Below, piece by piece: positions 48,274-57,855 of a DNA stretch of 64,000 nucleotides. A model generated the notes under the pieces. That model had not been told where the DNA came from. It worked only from the letters and a program-made list of their open reading frames with translations, and ran no database searches. Within the stretch, counting starts at the first letter, position 1, and each line of letters starts with the position of its first letter. The stretch is from Cryobacterium sp. (GTDB lineage Bacteria; Actinomycetota; Actinomycetes; Actinomycetales; Microbacteriaceae): the NCBI RefSeq assembly GCF_026786305.1, contig NZ_JAJAYI010000096.1, positions 35,292 to 99,291 of the forward strand, written 5' to 3'. The position numbers and the translations under genes are program-made.

Positions 48274-48960
48274 TTACACCTCGGAGGTGAATAAGTGCAC
48301 GACTTCCGCGGCGTGCGACTTGGCTTCGTCGCTGGTCGGCCCGGGGTCCGCCACGAAGACGGTCTGTCGGTAGTACGCGAGCTCGCGGATCGACTCGAGA
48401 ATGTCGGCCAGGGCACGGTGTCCACCGTCTTTGGCCGGAGCGTTGAAGTATACCCGTGGGTACCAGCGTCGGGCGAGCTCTTTGATCGATGACACGTCGA
48501 CGTTGCGGTAGTGCAGCTGGTTGTCGAGGCGCGGCATGTAGCGGGTGAGGAAGGCACGATCGGTGCCAATGGAGTTGCCGGCGAGCGGGGCTTTCTGCTC
48601 GGCTGGAATGAACTTCAGTACGTATTCGAGAGCCTGAAACTCTGCCTCGGCGGCGCTGACGCCGTTCGGGATCTCGGTGATCAGACCCGAGGACGTGTGC
48701 ATATTGCGTACGAATTCGCCCATATTCTCGAGGGCCGAGTCGTTGGGCTTAATGATGATGTCCAGGCCGGGATCGAGCACATTGAGATCGTAGTCGGTGA
48801 TGACGACAGCGATCTCGACGAGCTCGTCGCGGTCCAGGTCGAGCCCGGTCATTTCGCAGTCGATCCAGACCAGGCGGTCGGGACTCTTCGACGTCGCGGA
48901 GATCGTGGGGGCGGTCGTGGGAGCGGTCGTCGGTGCTGTACCAGTCGTGCTGTTCGTCAT
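48274..48960 (-). CDS. orn: Oligoribonuclease
   Basis: DEDDh-family 3'-5' exonuclease that degrades 2-5-nt RNA fragments and the linear dinucleotide pGpG. 228 residues; the catalytic acids are in [20 protein letters not shown], with [14 protein letters not shown] in the second exonuclease motif, [18 protein letters not shown], and the histidine in [13 protein letters not shown]. It has a longer Thr/Pro/Ala N-terminal leader ([20 protein letters not shown]) than E. coli Orn. The tRNA-His gene just downstream on the same strand is a common neighbour in actinobacteria. Confidence 0.96.
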   Translation of the reverse strand: MTNSTTGTAPTTAPTTAPTISATSKSPDRLVWIDCEMTGLDLDRDELVEIAVVITDYDLNVLDPGLDIIIKPNDSALENMGEFVRNMHTSSGLITEIPNGVSAAEAEFQALEYVLKFIPAEQKAPLAGNSIGTDRAFLTRYMPRLDNQLHYRNVDVSSIKELARRWYPRVYFNAPAKDGGHRALADILESIRELAYYRQTVFVADPGPTSDEAKSHAAEVVHLFTSEV

Positions 48961-49041
48961 ACGTTGAGTCTACCGGTGGCCTCCCACACGGCCTGTAAAC
49001 TTGAGGGAGACCATTTTCAACGCACGACCTGTGAGGCTTTG

Positions 49042-49302
49042 ATGGAATTCACACTGTATTCTTCGGCATTCTGCGAACCGTGCATGCAGACGCGAGCGGT
49101 CCTCTCCGAGGCGAAACGGTTAGTCCCCGGCGCGACGGTGCGCGAAATCGACGTTGCCGGCGAACCCGAGCAGGCCGAGGCGCTGCTCATCCGCAACACC
49201 CCAACGGTCATCATTACCAACGGTGCCGGCACCGAAGTGTTTCGTGCGGCCGGCGTTCCCACTTTAACGCAGGTGCTCGTCGCCGCCGCCAAAGCGCTCT
49301 GA
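49042..49302 (+). CDS. Small thioredoxin/glutaredoxin-like protein
   Basis: An 86-residue thioredoxin-fold protein with the redox motif FCEPC (Cys11, Cys14) and the cis-proline segment NTPTVIITNGAG. Compact size and the missing N-terminal helix place it with glutaredoxin/mycoredoxin-like proteins, but CEPC is not the usual CPYC or CGYC, so the electron donor (mycothiol or thioredoxin reductase) is open. ATG 49042 is used because the fold begins there; the longer open frame upstream has no homology. Confidence 0.8.
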   Translation: MEFTLYSSAFCEPCMQTRAVLSEAKRLVPGATVREIDVAGEPEQAEALLIRNTPTVIITNGAGTEVFRAAGVPTLTQVLVAAAKAL

Positions 49303-49310
49303 ACCGGGGT

Positions 49311-50078
49311 TTACGACAGAGCCACGTCGTCAGCGGCACCCAGCGCAGCCCGGTTCTTCAGCGACATGATGTCGCCGTAGTACTCGATGACGAAGGACCG
49401 GGCCAACCGTCCGGCGGTTGGTCCGTCGCCCGCCGAGATCGCGCCCAGGATCTCGCGATCGTGGGCCAGAGACAGTTCCATCTTGGCCTGGGAGTTGGGC
49501 GCACGATCGAGTTCCTCGGCGACCATGTCGATGAGGGCGCCGCGGGCCGCCTCGCCGCAGATCTGAATGAGTTGATTGTGGCTGGCCTCCCACACACTCA
49601 CGTGAAAGGCGACATCCGCTCGGCTAAACGCGATCGGTCCGTGCTTCACTTCAGCCCGCATCGCGTCAACGGCGGCACGCATCGTCTGCAGCTGGTCCTC
49701 GGTGCGGTGCTGCGCGGCCAGGGTGCAGGCGGCGCCCTCCAACATGATGCGAAACTCCACAAGCTCTTCCAGGGCGATGGTTTCCAGGCGCACGAGACGG
49801 TTGACGGTTTTGGTCAGGATGGCCGGCGAGGCTTGCAGAACTTCGGGTCCGCGCGGATCTCCAGGGCGCGAGCGTACCAGTCCGGTGCTCTCGAGAACGC
49901 GCAAGGCCTCACGAATGGTCGACCGGCTCACCTCGAAAGTCAGCATCAGTTCGCGCTCGCTCGGCAGGCGATCGCCGGGGCGCAGTTCCCGCGTGCTGAT
50001 GGCGCCTTCGATCTGCTCGACGACGCGTTCGTAGGCTTTCACGGTTTTGACGGCGGTAAATGCGGCTTTGTGGGTCAT
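49311..50078 (-). CDS. GntR-family repressor, FadR subfamily
   Basis: A 255-residue regulator: winged helix at about residues 15-85 (RELRPGDRLPSERELMLTFE, then VSRSTIREALRVLESTGLV) and FCD effector domain with the metal/ligand residues FRIMLEGAA, DVAFHVSVWEASHN and AHDREILGAI. ATG 50078 has GAGGAAG upstream; the longer frame is non-homologous. It is divergent from a peptide-type ABC operon, and a perfect FadR-class palindrome (TGGTCTGACCA) lies between. The same site recurs at 59352, so this protein probably represses the whole 49-60 kb catabolic cluster. Confidence 0.92.
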   Translation of the reverse strand: MTHKAAFTAVKTVKAYERVVEQIEGAISTRELRPGDRLPSERELMLTFEVSRSTIREALRVLESTGLVRSRPGDPRGPEVLQASPAILTKTVNRLVRLETIALEELVEFRIMLEGAACTLAAQHRTEDQLQTMRAAVDAMRAEVKHGPIAFSRADVAFHVSVWEASHNQLIQICGEAARGALIDMVAEELDRAPNSQAKMELSLAHDREILGAISAGDGPTAGRLARSFVIEYYGDIMSLKNRAALGAADDVALS

Positions 50079-50174
50079 CTGCACTTCCTCGAGGTTGCGA
50101 CCCAGTGTCAATATCGGGGTCGATCTTGACGATCTGAGATCTGCATGTAAAGCTGACATTGGTACAGAGTGTAC

Positions 50175-50185
50175 TGGTCTGACCA
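50175..50185. promoter_or_regulatory. FadR-class operator TGGTCTGACCA (site 1)
   Basis: A perfect 11-bp palindrome that fits TNGTNNNACNA, 97 bases before the divergent regulator start and 111 bases before the ABC substrate-binding gene. The AT-rich TATATT (50186-50191) directly follows and could be a -10 element. A second palindrome, GTACA-GAG-TGTAC (50162-50174), adjoins it. Binding is inferred from position and from the identical second site at 59352. Confidence 0.7.
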
Positions 50186-50295
50186 TATATTTCATCGGTG
50201 TGGACAGTACATTTCCGCAGTATTTCTCACACACTTTCTGACAGCATTTCTGGCCGATCTTCGTCGGGCCAGCCGAACCAGAGGGGCACGTTCCT

Positions 50296-51807
50296 ATGAG
50301 GGCACGCACCCGGCGAAGAATGATCGCCAGCTTCGCCACGGTCATGGTTGCATCCATGGCCCTGGTCGGCTGTTCCACCGGGTCAACAAACGTCGAGGGA
50401 GAACCCGACACCTCGTTGACCGTGGGCCTGCTGGCTACTCCCGGCAACCTCGACTACACCACGACCGCCGGTGCCGCGATCCCGCAGGCGCTCCTCTACA
50501 ACGTCTACGAGGGGCTGGTGAAACTCGACAACGACGGTACGGTCATTCCCCTGCTCGCCAAGTCGTGGACGGTCAGCGACGACGGGCTGGTCTACGACTT
50601 TCAACTCAACGCGGGCGTGACCTTCTCCGACGGGTCACCGTTCACCGCCGACAGCGTCAAGTTCAGTCTCGAACGTGTCAAGGATAACTGGACCGCCAAC
50701 GGTCCCGCCTACCTCGACCCGATTGCCGCTATCGAGGCCGTCAGTGACACCGAGGCTCGCATTACCCTGTCGAAGCCGAGCAACAGCTGGCTGTTCAACA
50801 TGAGCGGTCCGGTCGGCACCATGTTCACCGAATCCGGTATCGCCGACCTCGCCACCGCTGCGGTCGGTACCGGACCGTATACGGTCAGCTCCTTCAAAAC
50901 CGGAGAAAGCCTCGTTCTCTCAGCCAACGCCGACTACTGGGGCGAGGCCCCGTATATGACGGATGTGACGCTGCGCTACTTCACCGATGCGACCGCGCAG
51001 ACCAACGCCCTGCTCAGCGGCGATATCAACCTCATCTCGGGTATCTCGCAGTTCCAGCTTGTCGACCAGTTCAAGTCCAACGCCGACTTCCAGGTGCTGG
51101 AGGGCGCCAGCACCGGTGAGGTCACCTTGTCGATGAACAACGCCAGCGATGCGTTCAGCGACGTTCGTGTGCGGCAGGCCGTCATGTACGCGATCGACCG
51201 TCAGGCCGTGATGGACACGGCGAACAGCGGCTACGGTCTGCTGATCGGCTCCATGGTGGCGCCGACCGACCCCTGGTACGACGCCAGCCTGGCCGATCTC
51301 TACCCGCACGACCCCGACAAGGCCACCGAGCTTCTCGACGCGGCCGGCGTCAGCGACCTGACCGTGTCGTTCAAAATACCCAACCTTCCCTACGCCGTGG
51401 CCGGCGCTCAGGTCGTCAAGGACCAGTTATCCAAGGTGGGCATCACCGCCAACGTGACGGCCCTCGAATTTCCAGCTGTCTGGCTCGATGAGGTCTTCTC
51501 CAACCACGACTACGACATGTCGCTCATCATGCACAGCGAGCCGCGCGACGTGACGGCTTTCGCCGCGCCCACCTACTACGCGGGTTACGACTCTCCCGAG
51601 GTGATGGCGACGTTCGCTGAAGCGGATGCCGCCGACCCGACCGCTTACATCGAACTGATGAAGGAGGCCACGACCACCATGGCCGATGAAGCCGCCGCCG
51701 ATTGGCTCTACCTTCAGCCGGCCATCTCCCTTGCCGACGCCGACCTGCTCGGCGTTCCCAAGAACACCCCGAGCCTCGCGCTGGATCTGTCGACCATCGC
51801 ACGATAG
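50296..51807 (+). CDS. ABC transporter substrate-binding lipoprotein, peptide/opine type
   Basis: A 503-residue family-5 extracellular solute-binding protein (DppA/OppA type). Lipobox MALVGCST with Cys26; the conserved LLAKSWTVSDDGLVYDFQLN and FTADSVKFSLERV and VRQAVMYAIDRQAVMD blocks are present. It delivers an oligopeptide, opine or other amide compound to the two permeases that follow. The presence of an amidase and dehydrogenases in the cluster suggests a non-peptide amide as ligand (inference). First gene of the operon. Confidence 0.92.
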   Translation: MRARTRRRMIASFATVMVASMALVGCSTGSTNVEGEPDTSLTVGLLATPGNLDYTTTAGAAIPQALLYNVYEGLVKLDNDGTVIPLLAKSWTVSDDGLVYDFQLNAGVTFSDGSPFTADSVKFSLERVKDNWTANGPAYLDPIAAIEAVSDTEARITLSKPSNSWLFNMSGPVGTMFTESGIADLATAAVGTGPYTVSSFKTGESLVLSANADYWGEAPYMTDVTLRYFTDATAQTNALLSGDINLISGISQFQLVDQFKSNADFQVLEGASTGEVTLSMNNASDAFSDVRVRQAVMYAIDRQAVMDTANSGYGLLIGSMVAPTDPWYDASLADLYPHDPDKATELLDAAGVSDLTVSFKIPNLPYAVAGAQVVKDQLSKVGITANVTALEFPAVWLDEVFSNHDYDMSLIMHSEPRDVTAFAAPTYYAGYDSPEVMATFAEADAADPTAYIELMKEATTTMADEAAADWLYLQPAISLADADLLGVPKNTPSLALDLSTIAR

Positions 51808-51910
51808 GGAAGTCGGAGCCGGCGCGCGTACGGTTGTTGTTGTTCAAGCGGTTGGCGCGCCAGTGTCGAGCGTCGTACCAACCGTAAATCAGTCAGAGGA
51901 AAGTCCCGTT

Positions 51911-52858
51911 ATGGCGCTTGTGGTTCTACGACGCATCGGCGTGTTCGCCACCACGGTCGTCGTGGCCTCGATCGTGACATTCCTGATGCTGTCGATCCTG
52001 CCCGGCAACGCTGCACGCATCGCCCTGGGGGTTCAGGCCACTGAAGCGGATGTTGCCGAGCAGGCCACGGCCATGGGACTCGACCGACCCGCGGTCGTGC
52101 GCTATCTGGACTGGTTTGGGCACGTACTCGTCGGTGACTTCGGTACCTCCACCGTGTCGCGTCAGGCGATCGGCCCCGACATAGCGGATGCCCTCGGCAT
52201 CACGGTGATTCTCGTGCTGACCAGCGTCGTGCTGGCCCTGCTCTTCGCGATCCCGTTCGGAATCCTGACCGCGGTCAGGCATCGAAAGCCCGACGGCGTG
52301 ATTTTGTCGGGCATCAGCCAGATCGGTGTTGCCGTGCCCGGCTTTTTGGCCGGTATGCTGCTCGTCACCGTCTTCGCCGTGACGCTGCGCTGGCTCCCGG
52401 CGGGCGGCTGGGTCGACCCGGGTGACGACTTCGGGGGATTCCTTGAGCACCTCATCCTGCCCGCAATCGCCCTCGGCAGCGTGCAGGGCGCCGTACTCAG
52501 CCGCTACGTGCGATCGTCAGTCCTGGAAGTCATGCGGGAAGACTTCATCCGCACCGCCCGGGCCAAGGGCCTCGGCGCGGGACGGGCGCTGTTCCGGCAC
52601 GGACTGCGGAACGCTGCCGTTCCGGTGATGACCGTGCTCGGTCTGCAGATCGCCACCCTCCTGGTCGGCGCCGTCGTGATCGAGCGGGTGTTCAGCATTC
52701 CCGGCCTCGGCAGCCTGCTGCTCGACAAGGTCGCCCTGCGTGACCTGCCCGCCGTGCAGGGCATCGTGCTCGTGCTCGTCGTGTTCGTGCTGGTGCTGAA
52801 CTTTCTCGTCGATCTCGCCTTCACGCTGATCGATCCCCGGCTTCGGAGTGCCTCATGA
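51911..52858 (+). CDS. ABC transporter permease, DppB type
   Basis: A 315-residue permease with six hydrophobic segments. It opens LVVLRRIGVFATTVVVASIV; the EAA motif is EDFIRTARAKGLGAGRALFR. ATG 51911 has GAGGAAAG upstream; the frame extends back into the binding-protein gene but that part is non-homologous. It overlaps the next permease by four bases. Confidence 0.9.
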   Translation: MALVVLRRIGVFATTVVVASIVTFLMLSILPGNAARIALGVQATEADVAEQATAMGLDRPAVVRYLDWFGHVLVGDFGTSTVSRQAIGPDIADALGITVILVLTSVVLALLFAIPFGILTAVRHRKPDGVILSGISQIGVAVPGFLAGMLLVTVFAVTLRWLPAGGWVDPGDDFGGFLEHLILPAIALGSVQGAVLSRYVRSSVLEVMREDFIRTARAKGLGAGRALFRHGLRNAAVPVMTVLGLQIATLLVGAVVIERVFSIPGLGSLLLDKVALRDLPAVQGIVLVLVVFVLVLNFLVDLAFTLIDPRLRSAS

Positions 52859-53736
52859 GCGCTATCGATCCCCAGGCTCTCGCCGCGACCGGGCCACGGC
52901 CTCGCCGAACGGCCAGCCGCGGGAATGGCAGGGCAACGCTGGGGGCCGGCCTCGTACTCATCGGCCTCGTCGTGCTGGCTGCCGTCGTCTCGCTGTGGTG
53001 GACGCCGTTCGACCCGGAGGGGGTCTTCTCAGATTCCATCCTGCGGCCACCCGGCTCGGAACACCTCCTGGGCACCGACAGCTTCGGGCGAGACGTGTTC
53101 AGTTCCATCCTGCGCGGTGCCCAAATCTCGCTGCTCGTGGGAACCGTCGCGGTCGGCATCGCGGCCGTGCTTGGTGTGCCCTTCGGCATCGTCGCCGGCA
53201 TGAACCCGGGCCGACGGGACCAGTTCATGATGCGCGGCAACGACATATCACTCGCCTTTCCCGCCCTGCTGCTCGCGATCATCTTCGGCGCCATCTTCGG
53301 GGCCGGCACGGTCACCGCGATGGTGGCACTCGGAATCGGAACGGCACCCGCATTCGCGCTCATCGCCCGCAGCGGAACCATGCAGATCATGAGCCGTGAA
53401 TTCGTGCAGGCGGCCCGCGCCTCGGGCAAGAGCGGCGTGTTCATCGGAGTGCGGCACATTCTGCCCAACATCAGCGGCATGCTCATCGTGCAGGCCTCGG
53501 TCTCGTTCGGCATCGCGGTCCTGGCCGAGGCCGCCCTCTCATACTTGGGTCTCGGCACGCCACCCCCCACACCGTCCTGGGGGCGCATGCTGCAGGATGC
53601 CCAGGGCTACTTGTTCATCGAGCCGCTGCTGATCGTGTGGCCGGGAATCGCCATTGCCATCGCGGTGCTCGGCTTCAACCTGCTCGGTGACGGCCTCCGC
53701 GATCGCTTCGACCCCAAAATGCAGGTGAAACGATGA
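52855..53736 (+). CDS. ABC transporter permease, DppC type
   Basis: A 293-residue permease of the DppC group: cytoplasmic N-terminus, first membrane segment, then the conserved [20 protein letters not shown] and the EAA motif [20 protein letters not shown], then [17 protein letters not shown] near the C-terminus. It pairs with the DppB-type protein and overlaps both flanking genes by four bases (ATGA). Confidence 0.92.
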   Translation: MSAIDPQALAATGPRPRRTASRGNGRATLGAGLVLIGLVVLAAVVSLWWTPFDPEGVFSDSILRPPGSEHLLGTDSFGRDVFSSILRGAQISLLVGTVAVGIAAVLGVPFGIVAGMNPGRRDQFMMRGNDISLAFPALLLAIIFGAIFGAGTVTAMVALGIGTAPAFALIARSGTMQIMSREFVQAARASGKSGVFIGVRHILPNISGMLIVQASVSFGIAVLAEAALSYLGLGTPPPTPSWGRMLQDAQGYLFIEPLLIVWPGIAIAIAVLGFNLLGDGLRDRFDPKMQVKR

Positions 53737-55517
53737 CCTCGATCACACCAACATCGACTCTCAGCGTGCGAGACCTGCGGGTCGGTTCGCCCTTCGTCGA
53801 GCTGCTGCACGGCATCAGTTTCGACATCGCGGCCGGCGAACGCGTCGGCCTGATCGGGGAATCAGGCTCGGGAAAGTCGCTCACCGCGATATCCGTCATG
53901 GGGCTGCTGCCGGAAACTCTCAGGGCCACCGGCACCGTGCGCCTGAACGGTCTCGATACCGATCTGCTCACCGCGGCCGAGCGTCGCCTGAATCAGTTAC
54001 GTGGCAGCACCATGGCGATGGTGTTTCAAGAGCCGATGACCGCCCTGAATCCGCTCATGCGGGTCGGAGCCCAGGTGGCCGAAATTATGATGGTGCACCG
54101 CACCGAGAAGGGTCGGCGCCAGGCCCGGGAACGCGCCGTCGACCTGCTGGCGCAGGTCAAACTGCCCAACCCCACCGAGGCGGCCCTCGCGTTTCCGCAC
54201 CAGCTCTCCGGCGGGCAACGCCAGCGTGTCATGCTCGCCATGGCGATGGCCAACGACCCCCAGCTGTTGCTCTGCGACGAACCGACCACGGCGCTCGACG
54301 TCACCGTGCAGGCCGGGGTACTAAAACTGATCGGAAACCTCGTGGCCGACCGCGGCACCGCGCTCATGTTGATCACCCACGACATCGCGGTGGTCGCGGA
54401 GGTATGCCAGCGGGTGCTGGTCATGTACCAGGGCAACATTGTCGAGGATGGACCGGTCGGACGCGTGTTGACCGCGCCGCAGCATCCGTATACCAAAAAC
54501 CTCATCGCGGCGTCCGATCTCTCCTGGGTCGACGACCGTGGCCGGCTTCACACCGTGTCGATGCCCGTCGTCGCGACCCCGTTCGTACCCGCCGCCGCAG
54601 CGGCACCCCGCCGGGTCGAAGCGGATGCGCCGCCGCCGATGCTGCCGGCTCACCGGGCCGCACACCAGCGGCTCGAACCCGGCGGCCCGCCGGTGATTTT
54701 TAACGAGGTGGCCGGTGCACCCGTCATTCGCGTGCGCGACCTGAGCCGGCAGTACCGTCGGCGCGGCGGCGGCCTGTTCTCCCCAGCACCGATCGTGCAC
54801 GGCCTGCGCGACGTGTCCTTCGATGTGGCCGAGGGGCAACGGTTCGGCGTCGTGGGCGAATCCGGTTCCGGTAAATCCACGCTCATGCGCATCCTCTGCG
54901 CCCTGGACCAGCCGAGTTCCGGCACGATCGACGTACTCGGTCAACGAATCGATATCGCCGCGGAACGGCAATTGCGTGATTTTCGCAGTCAGGTGCAGAT
55001 CGTGTTTCAGGACCCGATGGGGTCACTGGACCCGCGCATGACGGTGCGCGACATCGTCGCCGAACCCTTGCGTCACGTCAGTCGGGCCGAGGCCCGAGCC
55101 CGGGTTGAAGCGCAGCTGGCCGCCGTCGGGCTCGACGCCGACGTGATGGACCGGCATCCGCACCAGTTCTCCGGCGGCCAACGGCAACGCATCTCGATTG
55201 CGCGGGCGCTCATCACCCGGCCGCGAGTTCTGGTGGCGGACGAAGCGGTCAGCGCCCTCGACGTGTCGGTGCGGGCACAGGTGCTGAACGTGCTCGCCGA
55301 CCTGGTCGACGAATATCAGCTCACGCTCGTGTTTGTCTCCCATGACCTCGGAGTCATTCGTCACCTGTGCGACACCGTGGCCGTCATCTCCGACGGACGC
55401 ATTGTCGAATGCGGACCCACCGACAACGTCTACGACCACCCCCTGCACCCGTATACGCGCCAGCTGGTCAGCGCGACGCCGTCACTGGACGAGCTGGCCC
55501 GTCGCGTCACCGCCTGA
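53733..55517 (+). CDS. ABC transporter fused double ATPase (DppD-DppF type)
   Basis: A 594-residue protein with two peptide-type ATPase domains fused. First (about residues 1-270): [46 protein letters not shown]. Second (about 320-594): [44 protein letters not shown], where the usual DEPVSALD carries Ala instead of Pro. Each domain ends with the oligopeptide-family C-terminal extension ([20 protein letters not shown]). It powers the importer. Confidence 0.93.
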   Translation: MTSITPTSTLSVRDLRVGSPFVELLHGISFDIAAGERVGLIGESGSGKSLTAISVMGLLPETLRATGTVRLNGLDTDLLTAAERRLNQLRGSTMAMVFQEPMTALNPLMRVGAQVAEIMMVHRTEKGRRQARERAVDLLAQVKLPNPTEAALAFPHQLSGGQRQRVMLAMAMANDPQLLLCDEPTTALDVTVQAGVLKLIGNLVADRGTALMLITHDIAVVAEVCQRVLVMYQGNIVEDGPVGRVLTAPQHPYTKNLIAASDLSWVDDRGRLHTVSMPVVATPFVPAAAAAPRRVEADAPPPMLPAHRAAHQRLEPGGPPVIFNEVAGAPVIRVRDLSRQYRRRGGGLFSPAPIVHGLRDVSFDVAEGQRFGVVGESGSGKSTLMRILCALDQPSSGTIDVLGQRIDIAAERQLRDFRSQVQIVFQDPMGSLDPRMTVRDIVAEPLRHVSRAEARARVEAQLAAVGLDADVMDRHPHQFSGGQRQRISIARALITRPRVLVADEAVSALDVSVRAQVLNVLADLVDEYQLTLVFVSHDLGVIRHLCDTVAVISDGRIVECGPTDNVYDHPLHPYTRQLVSATPSLDELARRVTA

Positions 55518-55559
55518 TGCCGCCCGCCCCACCGCACCCGCCCCATTGGACTTGCCGCC

Positions 55560-57008
55560 ATGACCGAGACCGTGCCCATCGAATACCTGCCGGCGACGGA
55601 GCTCGTTGCACGCTACGCCAGTGGTGACCTCTCCCCGGTGGATGTAACGGCCGCGGTCCTCGACAAGGCCGAGCAACTGCAGCCCGAGCTGAACTGTTTC
55701 TGGGGCCTCGACCGGATTGGAGCGCTCGAAGCGGCCGCAGCCAGCGAACGCCGCTGGACCGCCGGAACTCCGCTTGGGACGATCGACGGCGTGCCGACCA
55801 GCATCAAGGAAAACGTGGCTGTTCGTGGCTTCGGCCAACCCTCCGGCACCGCCGCCAAATTCGACGCGCCCGTCGCGCCCACCGACGGGCCGAGCGCTGC
55901 CCGCATTCGGGAGGCTGGCGGCGTCATCTTCGGTGTCACGGTCATGCCGGACTATGGCATGCTCTCCTCCGGCGTGTCGAGCCTGCACGGAATCACCCGC
56001 AGCCCGTGGAACCCGGCGTGGACGGTCGGCGGGTCGAGCGCCGGGGCGGGCGCTGCTGCCGCCGCCGGAATCGGCCCGCTGCACATCGGCTCCGACATCG
56101 GTGGGTCCCTGCGGCTGCCGGCCACCTGGCTCGGGCTCGTTACGCTCAAACCGAGTTTCGGCCGCATCGCCGTCGACCCGCCCTACATGGGCCGAGTGGC
56201 CGGGCCACTCACCAGAACAGTGGATGACGCGGCCCTGCTCATGGGTGTGCTCACCCGGCCAGATCTGCGCGACTACACCAGCCTGGGAGAGCAGAACCTG
56301 GACTGGACCGACGTGCACTACGCCGGAGCCGGTGTGGTCGGACTGCGCGTGGGGTTTCATCTGGCCGGCGGCGCCGGGATGGTGACCGATCCGGAGATCG
56401 CGGCATCCGTTCTGCAGGCGGTGCAACTCTTCGAGGCGGCCGGCGCGATCGTCGAAGAGATCGCTCCATTGATGACGGAGAAATACCTGGCCGATCTCGA
56501 TCTGTTTCTGCGGGTGCGCTCCCTCGCCGACTATGAGCAGCTCGAACCGGCCCGGCAGGCGATGGTGCTCGACTTCATTCGGGACTGGGTACTGGCCGGT
56601 TCAGGGGTGTCGGGTACCGAGGTGGTGCGCTGCTATCAGAGCATCCAGGACCTCCGCGCGAGGACCGTCGCGGTCACCGCACCCTACGACCTGGTCCTCT
56701 CACCCGTATCGCCGGTCGCCGCGTTTCCGGCGGAATGGCCGATGCCGACCGATGACGCGGCCACCTCGCTCGATCACATCGCGTTCACCGCGCCGTACAA
56801 CTTCTCTGAGCAGCCGGCCAGCTCGGTGAACTGTGGGTTCACCGCCGACGGGCGCCCTATCGGGCTGCACATCGCCGGGCGCCGCTTCGAGGATCTGGCG
56901 GTACTGCGGGCCACGCACTGGTACGAGCAGACGCGGCCGGCGGCGGCCGAACCGGTCTGGCCCTTTCACCGGTGCACGAGCCGGCCCACTGACCGCACGA
57001 CGCCCTGA
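55560..57008 (+). CDS. Amidase-signature family hydrolase
   Basis: A 482-residue amidase with the Ser-cisSer-Lys machinery: Lys83 in GVPTSIKENVAV, the GGSSAGAGAAAA motif (157-168) and nucleophile Ser183 in GSDIGGSLRLPA. It hydrolyses an amide; substrate unknown. It differs from GatA in lacking the GatA-specific SVGVKPTYG block and belongs to a catabolic cluster. It follows the ATPase gene by 42 bases and is likely co-transcribed, so the imported compound may be cut here. Confidence 0.9.
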   Translation: MTETVPIEYLPATELVARYASGDLSPVDVTAAVLDKAEQLQPELNCFWGLDRIGALEAAAASERRWTAGTPLGTIDGVPTSIKENVAVRGFGQPSGTAAKFDAPVAPTDGPSAARIREAGGVIFGVTVMPDYGMLSSGVSSLHGITRSPWNPAWTVGGSSAGAGAAAAAGIGPLHIGSDIGGSLRLPATWLGLVTLKPSFGRIAVDPPYMGRVAGPLTRTVDDAALLMGVLTRPDLRDYTSLGEQNLDWTDVHYAGAGVVGLRVGFHLAGGAGMVTDPEIAASVLQAVQLFEAAGAIVEEIAPLMTEKYLADLDLFLRVRSLADYEQLEPARQAMVLDFIRDWVLAGSGVSGTEVVRCYQSIQDLRARTVAVTAPYDLVLSPVSPVAAFPAEWPMPTDDAATSLDHIAFTAPYNFSEQPASSVNCGFTADGRPIGLHIAGRRFEDLAVLRATHWYEQTRPAAAEPVWPFHRCTSRPTDRTTP

Positions 57009-57061
57009 CGGGCTCGACTGGCACCAGACCGAATCGGCTGAGGCACCAACCGACTCGTGCG

Positions 57062-57835
57062 CTAGGTGTTTGGCGGGTTGAAGCGGCCGTCGACGGCTGT
57101 CCAGCCGCCGTCGACGGTGAGCACCGATCCGGTGACGAACCGCGACGCGTCCGAGGCGAGGTAGACCACGGCACCGGCCAGTTCGCTCGGTGTCGACCAG
57201 CGGCCCAGTGCACTCTTGGCTGCGTAGGCGTTGTACCACTCGGGGTCGTTCTTGATCTGGGCCGTCAGCGGGGTTTCCACCACGCCGGGGGAGATCGCGT
57301 TCACCCGAACCCCGGCCGGCCCGTTTTCGGCGGCGGCCGTGCGCAGCAACTGCACCAGACCGGCCTTGGTCGCGGCGTAGACCCCCTGGCCGGGTTCGAC
57401 CGTGACCGCGCGAATCGAGGCGAAGCCGATGATGCTGCCGCCGCCGTTGGCCGTCATGGTTGGCGCAAAGGCCTGAATGAGCACGAAGGCCGCCCGCAGG
57501 TTGAGGTTCACGACGCGATCGAACTCGTCGAGGGTGTAGTCCGCGATGCGCTTGCTCACGTTAGTGGCGGCGGTGAAGACGAGGGCGGCCAAATCATCGA
57601 GGTCGCGGGCGGCGGCCCGCACGGCTTCCGGGTCGAGTACGTCGAGCTGCAGCGAGCTGGCTCCGGCGCCGAGCTGAGCGGCGGTGGCTGCAGCGCTGTT
57701 CGCGTCTCGGTCGGCGCAGATGACCGTGGCGCCGTGGGCGTGTAGGGCGAGGGCGCTCTCCCGGCCGATGCCGCTGCCGGCGCCCATCACGAGTACACGG
57801 CGACTTGAAAACTGGAACAGTTGGGTATAGTCCAC
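57062..57835 (-). CDS. Short-chain dehydrogenase/reductase (SDR)
   Basis: A 257-residue NAD(P)-dependent classical SDR: cofactor site VLVMGAGSGIGRESALAL, DLDDLAALVFTAATN in place of NNAG (here TAATN), the catalytic Ser in GFASIRAV, YAATKAG carrying Tyr and Lys, and the C-terminal GSVLTVDGGW. GTG 57835 is the start because it adjoins the conserved fold; the longer frame upstream is a shadow of the aldehyde-dehydrogenase relic. It lies just downstream of that relic on the same strand, so both were probably under the operator at 59352. It oxidises a secondary alcohol. Confidence 0.88.
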   Translation of the reverse strand: MDYTQLFQFSSRRVLVMGAGSGIGRESALALHAHGATVICADRDANSAAATAAQLGAGASSLQLDVLDPEAVRAAARDLDDLAALVFTAATNVSKRIADYTLDEFDRVVNLNLRAAFVLIQAFAPTMTANGGGSIIGFASIRAVTVEPGQGVYAATKAGLVQLLRTAAAENGPAGVRVNAISPGVVETPLTAQIKNDPEWYNAYAAKSALGRWSTPSELAGAVVYLASDASRFVTGSVLTVDGGWTAVDGRFNPPNT

Positions 57836-57855
57836 GATGTTTCTTTCTCTGCCAG